Part shown: one piece after another, positions 42,708-54,375 of the stretch
Layout: each line of letters begins with the position of its first letter
How positions within the stretch are numbered: the stretch's first letter is position 1
NCBI GenBank assembly: GCA_039704465.1
Contig: JASFAU010000018.1
Location: 620,001-684,000, forward strand
Length of the DNA: 64,000 bases
Direction of reading: 5' to 3'
DNA from: Plasmodiophora brassicae
Lineage: Eukaryota > Endomyxa > Phytomyxea > Plasmodiophorida > Plasmodiophoridae
Notes under the pieces: model-generated
What the model was told of the DNA's origin: nothing
What the model saw: the letters and a program-made list of their open reading frames with translations, nothing else
Databases searched by the model: none
Translations under genes and position numbers: made by a program

Positions 42708-45700
42708 ATGGCGAAGGTCGCCGAGCGGCTGCTGCTGCTGAACGATGCGTGCGCGGGGCTGATGGCGCGCTGCCACCACCTGCTGATGTCGTTCAAGCGC
42801 CCGGCTGTGCTCGACAGCAACATGGACAAGATCTGCCAGAAGTTCGTGAAGAAGTTCCCGGAATTCCAGGCCAACGCCATCGAGAAGGGGCCGTCGTTCA
42901 ACTATTTCAAGCAGCATGCCGGCGACATCCACGACGCGCTGGCGCCGTATTACTACACGCTCGTCGATGTCTGCCAGTTCAAGGAGGAAACGACGAAACT
43001 CCTGAACGATGTCGCGACCGACATCCTGGATTTGCAGGTGAGTCTGTCGTTCGACGCGCGTCCCTCTCGAGGCATTGAACGTTGTCGCGCGCAGTTCGAT
43101 ATCGTGCGGGACCTGACGATCTGGTTCATGGATCTTCTGACCAGCCTGACGCAGCTGCTGCTGCTGGTCGACAGCCTGCAGGACCGCAAGGACTTCTGCA
43201 TCATATTCGCCCATGCGTACAATTGCACGCAGTCGACGTTCGAGCCCAGCTATCAAAAGTAACGGAGCGCCCTGTTCGCTGCATGGCATGGGACCCGCGC
43301 GTTCTGACGTCGTCCTTGCCAGAGTGTCCAAGTTCCTGATCGACTACACGAACCCGATTCGCCAGCTGCAGGAGGACTGTGAGCAGCTGTCGCATCGCGT
43401 CGGGCATATTCTGCTGGCGATGGGGCACCGGTTCTCGGAGAACGGGCAGCTGGCGGTCATCAGGGAGAAGGGCTACCTCAGCATATTCGACAACCCGGAT
43501 CAGCTGACGCGGCCCGCCAGCTCCGACGTCTACTTCGAGTTGCAACTGCTGGGTCGTTTCCGCCTATGGGTCCTGTACGGTTTCCTCGTCTGCCCCACCG
43601 AGCTCCAGAACGACGACACGCGCGACATCCTTCGCCTCGCTCTCCAGCACGGCCTCGTCGTCTCCATATTCCGCAACGTGACGTTCTGCATCCACGACCA
43701 GTACGACGCGTTGCTCGTCTCGCCATTCGCCAAGAAGCTCAAGCTGCCGAAGCTGAAGGAGCTGACGAAGGCGGCTCGTCTGCACGCGGTCAACGAATCC
43801 GTTTCCGAACACGCCGACGCACGTCGTTTCCTGCGTGCGCAGGCCTCCGTCCTCTGCTCGCTCCTGCATGAAGTGCCCGGCCTGGTCGCCCCAAAGCTCC
43901 CGATCGTCCTCGCGATCCTGTCGCTGTGCCGCCAGGAGATCATGTGGTACTTCAACCACCTGTGCGCCCGGCAGCCGCTGGCGCGCGACTGGAAGAAGTG
44001 GACGACCGAGGAGTCGTTCGAAGACGACTACATCAGCGAGCTGTTCTTCCTGGTCGACCAGCTCAGCGGCCTGGTTGCCACGCACGACGACGTCATCAAG
44101 GCGTACTACGTCGAGTCGTTCCGCGCGTCAATGGCCGGCACGGTCCAGCTGGTCGAGGAACTGGCCAAAGACATCCGCGCGTCGGCCCACGGGCGGCTCC
44201 TGTTGCAGTCGCTCAGCGTGGCCGACGTCGCCACGGATTCGGAATCGTTGCAAGGGCTGCGCATGAACTGCTACAGGTTATCGGCCATGCTGATCTCGGC
44301 GCAAGGCGGCAGTCGAACCGCGGCCGCCAAGAACCTGGTCGTGCACCTGAACACGGTCTGCTTCCGGTCGCGTTGCATCGACGGCCTGCCGGCCCAGCTG
44401 CGCCAGTTCGCATCGCTCGCCGACCTGTTCTACTTCACGAACGAGGTCACCGAGTCGTTCGTGCGAAGCCTGCACTGCCGCGGGCACATTCCACGATACT
44501 GCTTCTCGTTCGTCAGCCTGTACTTCTCCGCCAAACAGAACCTGCACCGTCTGTGCCCGGAAGAACAGCCTACGATCGCCACAGGTGTCGCTGCCGCCAA
44601 TCGTGCAATCGCATTCGACTGACCTCGTCGTGTCCAGAGTCGGTGGCGTTGGCCGAAAAGAACCTGCAGGCGATATGCGCCCACGTCGGCAACGCCTTCC
44701 GCGTTCTGTATGCTGACATGCTGCAGCTTTATGCAATGGTCTGCCGACCGACGAAGGAGGTCCTCATGTTGACGTCTGAATTACTGGACCTGTTAGGGCG
44801 GGTGTCCCGCTGGGCGGACGACGGGCCTACCGGAAGGGTCGCCTTTCTACCAGATTGCTCGACGTATCGAGTATACCCGGCAGATCTGTGGCAACATCTG
44901 CTCGGCGTTTCGAGACAACCAAACCATTCAGGTGTACGATCAGCAGCTGTGGCCAGGTGCGCCTGCTCGTCCGGCTTGCAGTCGTTCGTTGCGTCTTATA
45001 TGCTGGTCAGGTCAATACCTTGTTGCTGCCCTGAAGGCGGCCCTTAAGGAAGTCCTTCGAGGAGCCGCCACCAGCAACGGCAAATTCGAACGACCCACCA
45101 AGTTCCTCATCAAGTGCAAACTGATTCTACGAGCCGTCCAGGTACTCGAGTAAACGCTACGTGTATGGAGCCGGGCCTGACTTTGCCAACGCAGGAGGTC
45201 CAGGCTCACATTGACATCGGTATGGAGAGCCTGCTGAAAGAGGGTCAGTGCTCCAGTGCGATGTGGACGGTGCGTCTCTGAAACCGCTCTCGTGACGATA
45301 GTGCTCTTCGAGGAATTCAGCGACGTCACCATGGGTCCATCACAAGCGCCCGGCCGTGTCAACCCTGTCTCGAAACTTGCATCGTCGGACATGGACATGA
45401 AGACATGCGGGGGCCTGTTCTTGCGTTTCTTCTCATCCGGGTTCGTGAAGTGGGTGTCGCAGGGCCAGCTGGTCTACTCGGATACGTCGATGGCGTTCCT
45501 GAGCAACACCAGATGCCTGAACGACAAGGTCGGCGGTATACAATATCTGGAATCGCGTCAACTGATCCCCTCACAGGGGCATCAGGCGTCTACGACGACC
45601 ACCGATTCGGCCAGTCTCCTGGCCCATGACTACCTGGAGATCAATGAACTCCAGGCGTTCTGCCAGTTTGCGGGCGCACATGGCGTGCGCGCTCTGGAAA

Positions 45701-46725
45701 GTCGCCTGCTGAGCCAGGTCCAGGAATCCGCGCTCGAGATCAAACGCTGCCTGTCGAACAACAGCGCCACGCTGCTGAAGGTGTCGCGTCGCATGGCGCA
45801 GCCGACCGCCTGGCTGGAAGCGGTCAAGAAGCTGACCGGCCTGGACGACCTCTTCAGGCACGCCGTGCTGATCGGGTCGATCCTGAAACTGCGACGAATC
45901 CTCTATCACGCTCTGCAGCAAACGCTCCAGTCGCGTATCCCGTTTCTCAAGTCTGCTGTCCAGCAGGTATGTCGGTCCGGTTGTCAGCGAACGGCTCCCG
46001 GTGGTGGTTAACGCAAGGTTGTCTCAGGTTCGGCGGTTCGAAGAGTGGAATGTGGACCCAGGGCAGCCTGCCCCTGGGGAGCAAACCATGCAGTACCTTG
46101 CCCATGAGATGGGGTGTGCGTTCAAGGCCGACGGCAACGAGAACGACCTGAACCTTCAGAACGCGCTGCGGCAGCTGAAGCTGAACGCCGAGGACGATTC
46201 GCTGTGGTCGTTGATGCCGTGCCTGTTCGGCCTGCACTTCATCTGCGAGTCGTGGTCGTCGGCCGTGTTCGACCTGTCGCTGTCGGCGCACTCGAACAAT
46301 GGGCATTGCATTGCCGAGTGCGTCCGGGCCCTGACCTGTGCGTTCCAGCACCTGCCGATCGAGAACGAGTCGCTGTCCGTCGAAGACGTCTCGTTGCGGA
46401 TCAAAGACCAGCTCAGCGCGTTCCTGCGGTTCGCCAGCTACTCCGTTTTCCACATGAATCAACGGGAGGCGGCCTTCCCGTCGCACCACCTGCCGTCTAT
46501 TCGTCTGTTCATTCGCTACGTACGTTGAACGCATGTGTAGGTGCTGTGTTGGTTCTCGGTCTGACTGTCCGCTCTCCACAGTTCGTGACGACTGCGGGTT
46601 CGCTCGAGCTGAGCCAGCTGGAGGACACGCTGCCGTACTCGGTCCTGAGAACGGATTCCAGCCAGCTGAACGACGCCCAGATGGTGTCGATTCACACGGC
46701 CCTCGACGAGAAGGAAGACGAATGA
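42708..46725 (+). CDS. NAP1/HEM (NCKAP1) subunit of the WAVE regulatory complex
   Basis: The scaffold partner of CYFIP/Sra1 in the WAVE complex, which drives Arp2/3-dependent actin branching downstream of Rac. The ATG at 42708 opens MAKVAERLLLLNDACAGLMA. The Hem family is recognised from YFKQHAGDIHDALAPYYYTL, FPEFQANAIEKG, VSKFLIDYTNPIRQLQEDCE, LPIVLAILSLCRQEIMWYFN and many helical blocks. Exon joins at 43037/43093 and 43257/43322 are in phase. The first main exon runs to about 44590, then ESVALAEKNLQAICAHVGNA follows a phase-1 junction. The remaining exons (to TGA 46723-46725) include KPTKFLIKC-type and AHIDIGMESLLKEG segments. The length is right for the family (about 1,100 residues). It is large and spliced by about ten short introns; some mid-gene junctions are unverified. 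Confidence 0.92.
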
Positions 46726-46863
46726 ACCGCGATTGTTACCGTCACCAGCCCACGTTTACTGGATGTATTGACAGCGCATAAATAATGTTGTAAGTCTACA
46801 CAAGGATGCACCTGGGGGCGTATCGTCCCTGCTACGCGGCCAATGGCGCAATGTGGACCGCGA

Positions 46864-48690
46864 TCATCTATCGGGCACGCTCCACCCTTCCAGCGTCGCC
46901 ACGGTCGATCGTTTCGACAGCACGCGCATGACGTCGATGTACTTGGTGCAGCTCGGCAGCAGGCGCTGGATCATCTTCTGGGCGGCATGGTGCTTGGCGT
47001 GCTTCGAGTTCGTGCTGACGGACGCCTGCGGACCGTCAGCGAACGCTGCCATCACGAGACGCCCGGCACCGTGCGAACCCTACCGATACGTGCAGGTGGC
47101 CGAGGTCCAGATCGCACGTGAACTGACGTGACAGCGCCGAGCTCACCGAGTTCGATGCCCGGTACGACAGCGATGCAGCGGGCATGCTGTTCCAAAGAAG
47201 GTCAGCGTCTACAGGGAATGAACGAGTCGGCGAGCGACGTACAATTTGTCGTGCAACTCGCCAAGCGCCGACACGGGCGTCTTGTGCCGTACGTCGGGGC
47301 CAAGGTCGAACGGCAGGTCGGACTGGAGCAGGATGGGGTCCAGCGAGTCCACGTCGAGCGCCGCGTACCTGTCGAGCGTCATCGGCACGAATTTGTCCAC
47401 GTTGGCGTCGTCGGCATCGGAACCGACAGGAACGACGACCGGCGGGCCCTGTGCGATCGCACCATTGCTGCTGTCTGGTGGATACCGGGGAGCCCGTCGC
47501 ACCCAGTCAGGCACATCATCATCCTCGTCGTCGTCGCCATCGGCGTTAACCGCACCACGTCGGGGATTCCATGGCCCGAGGTCGTGCGACGGCGAGCAGG
47601 CGTCCGGCTCGTGAACGCGTTGACAGACCCGCTTCGGGTCCCGCGTCGGCAGGTCAGCGCGGGCGTCCTCCTGGGCGTACCGGCGCCCCTGATCGCAACC
47701 GATCGCGTCCAGCGTCGACCGGATCGGTGCATCGTACTTGTTCGCCGACGAGAAATTGGACCAGGGCGCGGGGCGCACGACGTGACCGGCCGCGAAACGA
47801 TCAGTGGCCCCACCGTCAACGCAACGATCCGATGGTCGCCCGTCGCCGTTCATTGGGGCATAGTGCCCGACGGGACGCCCATCAGGCAACGCCGCCTGCT
47901 GGCGACGTTCCCGGTTGCGCTTGCCGAGCTGGGCGGCGATCGTGGGCGCCAGTTGTCGCAGGGCGGTTTCGATCGCCAGGGACCGGGCGCGATCGCGGCT
48001 GGCGCTGGCACCCGCTCCGAACGGGACGCCACGAACGTGAACCTGGACGATGAACTCGTCGCCGTCGTCGCTCCGGGACACGTCGAACATCGGCGGGCAG
48101 CCGTGAAGGCGCATGGCAACGTCGTCCAGCGCGTCGGATAGCGATGTGATGTGGCCCATGTCGACGGCGTGTGCGATGGGGGCCAGCGGGTCCCCACGTG
48201 CGGCATCGTGCACGACCTGGGTGGACTGGCGCAGCGGCTCCACTGGGTACCATCGGAATCGATGCACCTGTGGCGGGGCCGCTGGCAACGCGTCCGGGGC
48301 GGGCGACCCGGTCTGCGGCTCGGGACTGGACGACGCCAGGGACAAGGCCGGCTGCAGAAGCGCCAGCGCTTCGGGGCAGGCCTGCCGCAGGAAGTTCTCG
48401 GTGGCGATCAGCTTCGCCTGCTTCTTCGACGCTGCTGTGGCCGACGCGCAGACCGCGCCCTTCACGATGATCGACACGCAGTGCAGGCCGTCGACCATCG
48501 TGTACTGGAACACGGCCGACGTCTTGTCATGCAGCTGCGTGTAGGCATGCAGCAGAGCGAACGCCTGCAGGGGATGTCAGGTGACGCGCCGCGACAGTGA
48601 TCCGTCCCGCAGCCTGACCGATGTGATTTGCTTCGCGCGTACCTGCGCGACCAGCGCGCTGCGCACGGCGTCGCCGGTCGGCGTCAGCAT
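46864..48690 (-). CDS. Protein with three dsRNA-binding domains
   Basis: The start at 48690 (MLTPTGDAVRSALVAQ) splices to AFALLHAYTQLHDKTSAVFQ. dsRBD1 ends AASKKQAKLIATENFLRQAC, with the KKxAK helix. dsRBD2 is ITSLSDALDDVAMRLHGCPP to ASASRDRARSLAIETALRQL. A long disordered linker follows. dsRBD3 is rebuilt from three exons: PVSALGELHDKFMPAASLSY, RQFTCDLDLGHLHVS and ASVSTNSKHAKHHAAQKMIQ. Three-domain dsRBD proteins without a catalytic domain (TRBP, Loquacious, Staufen types) act as cofactors in dsRNA processing or RNA localisation. The role here is unknown. Part of the linker and the domain order distinguish it from Dicer or ADAR. Confidence 0.82.
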
Positions 48691-48829
48691 CGACGGTTGT
48701 ACCATCCGTTGAACGGGACGCGGACTCGACCAGTGACAATCACCGGGCGAGACCGCGCAGTCCGTGGGCGACTGCAGTGATCGCGCTGTCGCTCCCTCTC
48801 GACGTCGTTGGCGGGTCGTCGGCGATCGG

Positions 48830-49320
48830 TCGTGAATCCTTCCTCGGCGGCATCTCCGGCCGGCCGTTCGTGTTCCATGATCGCATCGGCGTCGGTACCT
48901 TCAGCCTTCTTCTGGTCGTCTCCGTCTCCGTGCTCCGGCGACGACGTCAGGATCATCACTGATATGTCCCGACTCGTCGTCGCGTTCAAGCGCCCGCCGA
49001 GCACGCTCGTTCTCCCATAGCATCAGGTGACGAACCCTGTCGTCCAAGGGTGCGTATCGTCGGCACGGGTTGAGATGCGGCTGGTGCTCGCCCTAGCGCC
49101 CTTCCAATGACCGACGCTGGTCCAGCATCAACGTACCTGATGTCAGGAAGCGCGGGCACGTGGGGCGATTCCCCTCGCGCTGCGCTGCCTTGAACCCCGC
49201 CAGGAAGTCGGGCGGCACCGACCGCAGCTTCTCGGCGCGCGCGGCTGCACCGGGCCTCGCGGCGTCCGAAGGCGTCGGTTGGCGTCGGCCGCCGGCGGCC
49301 TTGACCGGGGGCTTCGGCAT
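48830..49320 (-). CDS. Hypothetical small protein, exon structure uncertain
   Basis: The ATG at 49320 opens MPKPPVKAAGGRRQPTPSDA and continues PPDFLAGFKAAQREGNRPTC. A GT near 49140 could start a short intron. A later stretch reads RYAPLDDRVRHLMLWENERA, RRALERDDESGHISDD, which is helical, but I could not join it cleanly in phase. It is upstream of the three-dsRBD gene on the same strand and next to a foldback element. Coding status is a guess. Confidence 0.3.
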
Positions 49321-49374
49321 CGCCCCGCCGCGCCCGACCGCCCTTGTCCCGACCTACTTGACGTAGGGATTACA

Positions 49375-49589
49375 GGGGGGGACTTGTTAAGTGTATTTAA
49401 CACGCTGAGGCGGCGGACGCAACGACCAGGTCGCTGCGTCAGGAGCTGGATCGGCGATCCAGCTCTCTCGTCGTTAATGATGCCAGCCCCTGGGCAGTGA
49501 GCTGGATCGCCGATCCAGCTCCTGACACAACGACCGGTTCGTTGCGCTCGGCGCTTCAGCGTGTTAATACACTTTACAAGCCCCCCCCC
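49375..49589. mobile_element. Foldback/MITE-like element with nested palindromes
   Basis: Arms 49375-49464 and 49500-49589 are reverse complements at about 87% identity, beginning in a G-run and ending in a C-run. Each arm also contains its own palindrome (AGCTGGATCG, one base, CGATCCAGCT). The spacer is 35 bp. The unit is 215 bp with no coding capacity. Clear target-site duplications are not visible because the ends are homopolymers. Confidence 0.9.
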
Positions 49590-49632
49590 GCGTCGTTCGG
49601 CGGCCGGGCCGCGTTGGACAACGGCCCCGCTG

Positions 49633-50720
49633 ATGGGCGACCCGGACAATCAGGCGGCGCGAACGGCCGTGCTGGCGGCCGAGCGAGCCATGCAGGAGCA
49701 GGTCGAGCGTATCGAAGGAGGCGCAGCTGGCCCCGACATGAACGACGTCGAGCATGCGGAGACCGACAGCGCGTCAGCCGCCGCCCAGCCCGGTGTCGAC
49801 CAGCAGCAACACGACGAGGAGCATCCGGTGGACCCCCAGGACCAGCAGCAGAGCGGAGCGCCCGCCGAGGCGAACGGCGCCAACCGCGCCTGCGGCCGTG
49901 ACGAGCAGGACATTGAGCAGGAACGCGATGCCGCCGACGCCGATCGTGACAGCGCCCCGGCCGGTCCAAGCGGGGCCACGCAAAGCACGCGCCCGGATCG
50001 CCCGTCGCACCCGTCCCGTACCCTGCACCAACGACGCCGTCAGGAAGCGAGGCAAGCTGCGACCAGCCGTGCGACCTACCAGCTGGCGAGGACGATCGTG
50101 TTGGACGCCGTCGCCAGATGCGTCGCCGCGGCGGGATCGACGTACGCGCCTGGCTCCAGGTCGCGAACAAGGTCGGGTTGCACCCAATTTGCGTGCAGGC
50201 GTCATACGGCGCCGTCGGCCGCCTCGACATCCGGACCGAGGCCGGGTACGAAGACGGCCCCCCCGGTACATGTGCAACGAACGCGTGTGGCAAGAAGGTC
50301 GGAGCTGAGCGCGTGGCCCGGAGCTGATCCGACTGGGCTCCCAACTGGCGACGAAGTGGCTGGAGCCGTCGAAGGCGAGGAAGCAGAAGTCGGCCGCGAT
50401 GCATGCGCGCGGCCGAGGCAACGAACAAAAGCCCAGTGGACGAGGCGGAGGATGTCCCACCTGACGACAAACGAGGAGACAGCAGCGATGACGGACTACG
50501 AACACGTATCGCGGCACTCGAAGCCGAGAACGCTGAACTGCGTCAGATGATCCAGGACCTGTACGCCCGGCTCGACGCGGCCGACCCTCTGCCAGCGAAA
50601 CCCGGCCGATGGAGACGTACCCGAGGCCGACTCGACCGCTCGTGTTTGCGGCGCTTGAGGCCAGGATTGATGAGCTCGGCCGACGTGTCGTGACAATCGA
50701 GCAGCCGATGATCCAACGCA
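49633..50720 (+). pseudogene. Retroelement ORF1-like coding remnant
   Basis: The ATG at 49633 opens MGDPDNQAARTAVLAAERAM, followed by a Gln/Asp/Glu-rich stretch (DQQQHDEEHPVDPQDQQQSG) and basic DNA-binding-like sequence. Frames shift near 50120 (GIDVRAWLQVANKVGLHPIC) and again near 50400, where a coiled coil appears: RIAALEAENAELRQMIQDLY. The composition recalls LINE ORF1 proteins, and it adjoins the retroelement island, but the link to the RT family is only by position. Confidence 0.4.
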
Positions 50721-51078
50721 TTCGGCTCGCCTCCGAGCCGAAGGCTATGGACGGATACCGGTACCTGTGCGTGCATGCGCCGGACCCGCAGCTCGCTCAG
50801 CCGCACTTCCGGCGCTCGCTTGCGGCCTGCTGCAAAGCGAAGCGCTCCAGCGAGTACTGCATGTCAGGGCTTCCTGAGCAAGGCTTCGGGGTTCACCGAG
50901 CCATGACATGCAGTGCTCGCTGGAGCGCTTCGCTTTGCAGCAGGCTGCAGGCGAGCGCTCGAGGCCCTCCGGCAGGTCGTCAGGCCGGAAGTGCGGCTGG
51001 GCGAGCTGCGGGTCCGGTGCGTGTGCGCACAGGTACCGGTACCCGTCCAGAGCCTTCGGCTCGGAGGCGAGCCGAACG
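50721..51078. repeat. 150-180 bp inverted repeat encoding a Cys-rich domain on each arm
   Basis: The left arm (50721 to about 50873, plus strand) reads SEPKAMDGYRYLCVHAPDPQ, LACCKAKRSSEYCM. The right arm (about 50893-51078, minus strand) reads the same with a 30-bp extra segment (RPDDLPEGLERSP). Upstream of the minus version is PCERCKRVGTV, so the domain has a CxxC and further cysteines. A diverged third copy is at 55530-55700. Confidence 0.85.
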
Positions 51079-51249
51079 GTGCCGACCCGCTTGCACCGTT
51101 CGCACGGTACCTGCAGGCCGGCGACCTCGGGCGCCCTGAACCCTGGCATATGCGACCCTGGAGGGAAGCGCATGATGGCGGTCGGGCAGGACCGTTGGGG
51201 GCGGTTCGCCGGCGCGGCAGATTCGAGAATAAACAACGCTGGACAGCAC

Positions 51250-52390
51250 CTGGCACAGCTGATGCTGCAGCGTAGGGCGACAGGCGATGCCGGTCGCAAT
51301 GAGCACGTGATGGATGATACGCACTGTGCCGGTGCGGTGCTCGGCGCGCACGCAGGGTGCCCGAGGCGATAGGTGCTGTGCTGCGTCGGGTCAGGGGCGC
51401 CGTCATAGGGGGACGTGGGTACCCGGGCGCGGCGCAGCACGCCGGTGGTTGAGGGGAGTGGGGGACGGCTTGAGGTAGCGGCATTTACGACGGCGGGTGC
51501 CACCGCGGCCGGGCGGCAGCTGACCTTGCGCGTTGTTGCCGTATTTGGCAGCGGGAAGGACCATGGCGGTCCGGTTCGGCGGCGTCGATGCGAGCCTGGC
51601 GTGGCGCGGGCTCGTCCGCGACGAACGAGATGAGCATCAGCAGCAGGGCGACTGGCACCAGCTTGGTCAGAGGTGGACGAGGCGGTCCCCATCATATTGG
51701 ACGTGGACTATCTCGACAACGGCTTCGGCAGGGGCGACGGCGACGGCGGCAGCCTGGTTGTCCTGCTCGTTCTGCAGATCAGTGCAGCCCGGGCCGGCCA
51801 GCGGCGCGACACCCTCGGCAGATATCGAGAGCGACGCCCCGTTCAGGCACTTGGCGACCGTTGCCCGGATCACCGTAACCAACACGTGTATTCACCGATG
51901 TTGGCGATCGGACAACCGGAAGGTTGATTCCCGCCAGTCGGCATGATGCATGGCAACGTCGTCGAGTCGGCCGACTCCGGCTCATGTCTCAGCAGTATGT
52001 CGTAGTCTTGGAGTTGTAGCGCCACATAGTCGAGCGCGTTCCGGTAGTCCGCCCGCCCAGAATGCGCCAGCCGAACCCTCCAGTCGATCAGCGGGTGCGG
52101 GAAGCGCATGGACTCGGCGCAGCGCGCCAGGTGGAACCGGGACGTTGGGTAACGCCCGGTGCTCCCCTGGTACGGGATCTGGCAGCCCGGTTGAGAGGAA
52201 GGCGTACGCGTCTTCGCCGGCACAGGCGCGCCACGGGATGCGGCTGGCTGTACGGCTGGACCAGCAGCGCCATGTTCGGCTCGTGCATCCTATTCCTGGG
52301 CGGACGGACTACCGCAACGCGTTCGACTACGTTTCACTTCACCTGCACGAACCTCTAAGACGTCGCCGCCGGCGTCGCCCGCTGCCGATC
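51250..52390 (-). mobile_element. Non-LTR retroelement copy 3, 3' part
   Basis: Minus-strand fragments: PGCQIPYQGSTGRYPTSRFH with LARC (degenerate finger), DWRVRLAHSGRADYRNALDY, then CTDLQNEQDNQAAAVAVAPA. The 3' UTR-like sequence is near 51260-51400. At 52297-52390 a short plus-strand piece (GRTDYRNAFDYVSLHLHEPL) of the same family abuts it head to head. All frames are broken. Confidence 0.65.
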
Positions 52391-53088
52391 ATTCGAATGC
52401 GTCGTTCGCCGTCATTGGCATACGGGCTCGGGCTCTCTGATGAAGTTGTCAGTGGCAATAGCGTTCGGGAACCGCAGTACCACGCGCAGCTTCGACTGAC
52501 GCGCGGCCGCCGGCGGGATGCCGGCTGAACGCAGCATCAGGACGTTGCCGCGCGTGATACTGCGGTTCAAGCCGGGCAGACGGGATCCGGATTGGCCCAT
52601 ACCTTGGTCCATTTGCGGGTCACTACCTACATGCGATCGATACCTTCTGGCCGTCAATAGACCGCCGAAAAGTGGATACTGCCTGCTCCAGTTCATCACT
52701 GGGGGGGCAAGCCAGGAGCAGCTACGTAATCGGCCAAACAGATGAAACAACCGACTTCGCAACCGAGTGCAACGGCCTGATAAGGCGAAGCCGAAATCGG
52801 GCGTGGGGACTGGCGACACGCAGCCGTACGTTGGAGCGGGCGCCCGTAGAAATCTACATATGGAGCTCGCCCTAGCTAATAGTAGAAGCACGCTGTTTCA
52901 CGGAGTCCGTGGAGCAGTGGTCGTCAGTCAGATCGTCGTTGCGCTCGACACCCACCCGAGATATCTGACGCGGGACCCGCGGGCGGATCTCGATCGGCAG
53001 AGCGCGGCGCGGCGCCCGGGGCCGCTCCATCCGCACGCACGTTCACTCAGCCGAGAACCTCCCAGAGGACCACGAGGGTCTTAGGAAA
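52391..53088. other. Unassigned segment ending in a retroelement 5' leader
   Basis: No gene is supported from 52391 to about 52950. From 52965 to 53075 the sequence matches the retroelement leader also seen at 36365-36480, read on the minus strand. Confidence 0.45.
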
Positions 53089-54370
53089 TTCTCGTTTATT
53101 TGCCGTTGTTCAGGCGGCGAATGAATGCTAGGCGACGCCCGGCGTCGCTCGGAAGCGATGCCGGGTCGACAGCGGGGACCAGTCGCCCGAGCAGCTGATG
53201 ATTGTGCGCACTGCGCCGCTCAGCCAAATATGGCGAGCGGCGGCAGTGCGGTGCTCGGCGCGCGATGCGATCGTGTCGCATGGCGCTGGTCGTGATGGAA
53301 ATTGGAAGAGTTGGTGCCGTGCTGCGTCGGGTCGGGGGCGCCGTCACAGTGGTAGGTGGGCGCCCGACCGCGCGGAGCAGCACGGCCTGATCTTGAGGAG
53401 CTAGGGGAACGGTCTCGGCGGCGCACGCTCAGGGGAGCGGCGCGGGCGGCGGGGCGATCACGGCGGGTGCCAGCGCGGGCTGGCGCCCCCGGATGCCCTG
53501 GGTTGTGCATCGTCGTCGTCGTCGTCGTCGGCGGCGGGCGCGTGCCTGAGACGGTACGGCAGCAGGCGGCGCGGTTCGGCGATGTCGTGCGCCGGTCGCA
53601 GGACTGGGTCGGCCGCGACAGACGAGAGGAGCAGCAGGAGTAGTGCGGCCGGCACCAGCTTGAAGAGCAGGTCGACGCGACGGTCTGGCTCGTGCTGGAC
53701 GTTCTCGATGACGGCTTCGGCGGCGGCTGCGTTGTCGGGTTCGTCTTGCAGATCGGGCTCGATGAACGCAATCGACGCGGGCCCAGCTAGCGCCGCGACG
53801 CCCTGGACCGAAATCGACAACGGCGCCCCGTGCAGTCACTTGGCAACGGTCGCCCGGATCACCGTGCCCAGCACGTGCATCCACCGGCGCTGGCGGTCAG
53901 ACAACCGGAAGGTCGGATCTTTCCAGGTCGGCATGATGCAGGGCACCGTCGTCGAGTCGGCCGCCTCGGGTCCTTGTCGAAGAAGTATATCATAGTCTTG
54001 CAGTTGAATGGAGACGTAGTCGATCGCGTTGCGGTAGTCGGCCCGCCCAGGATGCATCAGCCGAACCCGCCAATCAATCAGCGGGTGCAGCAGGTGCATG
54101 GACGCGACGCAACGTGCCAGGTGGAACCGCGACGTCGGGTACCGGCCGTCGCAGCCCTGGCACGGGATCTGGCAGCCCGGGTACCGGTTGCAGATCCAGG
54201 AGAGGACAGCGTACGCGTCTTCGCCGGCACAACGCGCCACGGGATGCTGCTGGTTGTACGGCTGGACTTGCAGCGGCATGAGCTTCTCCTTTGCGTCGGC
54301 CCACGTGAGCTGATGCAGCGCCTGGAGCAGGGCGTCTTCCCTCGTCGGCAGCGGCGGTAACCCCTAAAGC
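53089..54370 (-). mobile_element. Non-LTR retroelement copy 4, best-preserved C-terminal region
   Basis: An open minus frame reads MPLQVQPYNQQHPVARCAGE, then PGCQIPCQGCDGRYPTSRFH with LARC, a C-x2-C...H-x3-C finger like those after the RT in many non-LTR elements. It continues LIDWRVRLMHPGRADYRNAI, RWMHVLGTVIRATVAKCLHG, IAFIEPDLQDEPDN, and a hydrophobic segment LLFKLVPAALLLLLLSSVAA. The 3' UTR ends at 53089 with AATAAA. Upstream TREDALLQALHQLTWADAKE is typical RT-C-terminal sequence. Confidence 0.75.
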
Positions 54371-54375
54371 CCAAA

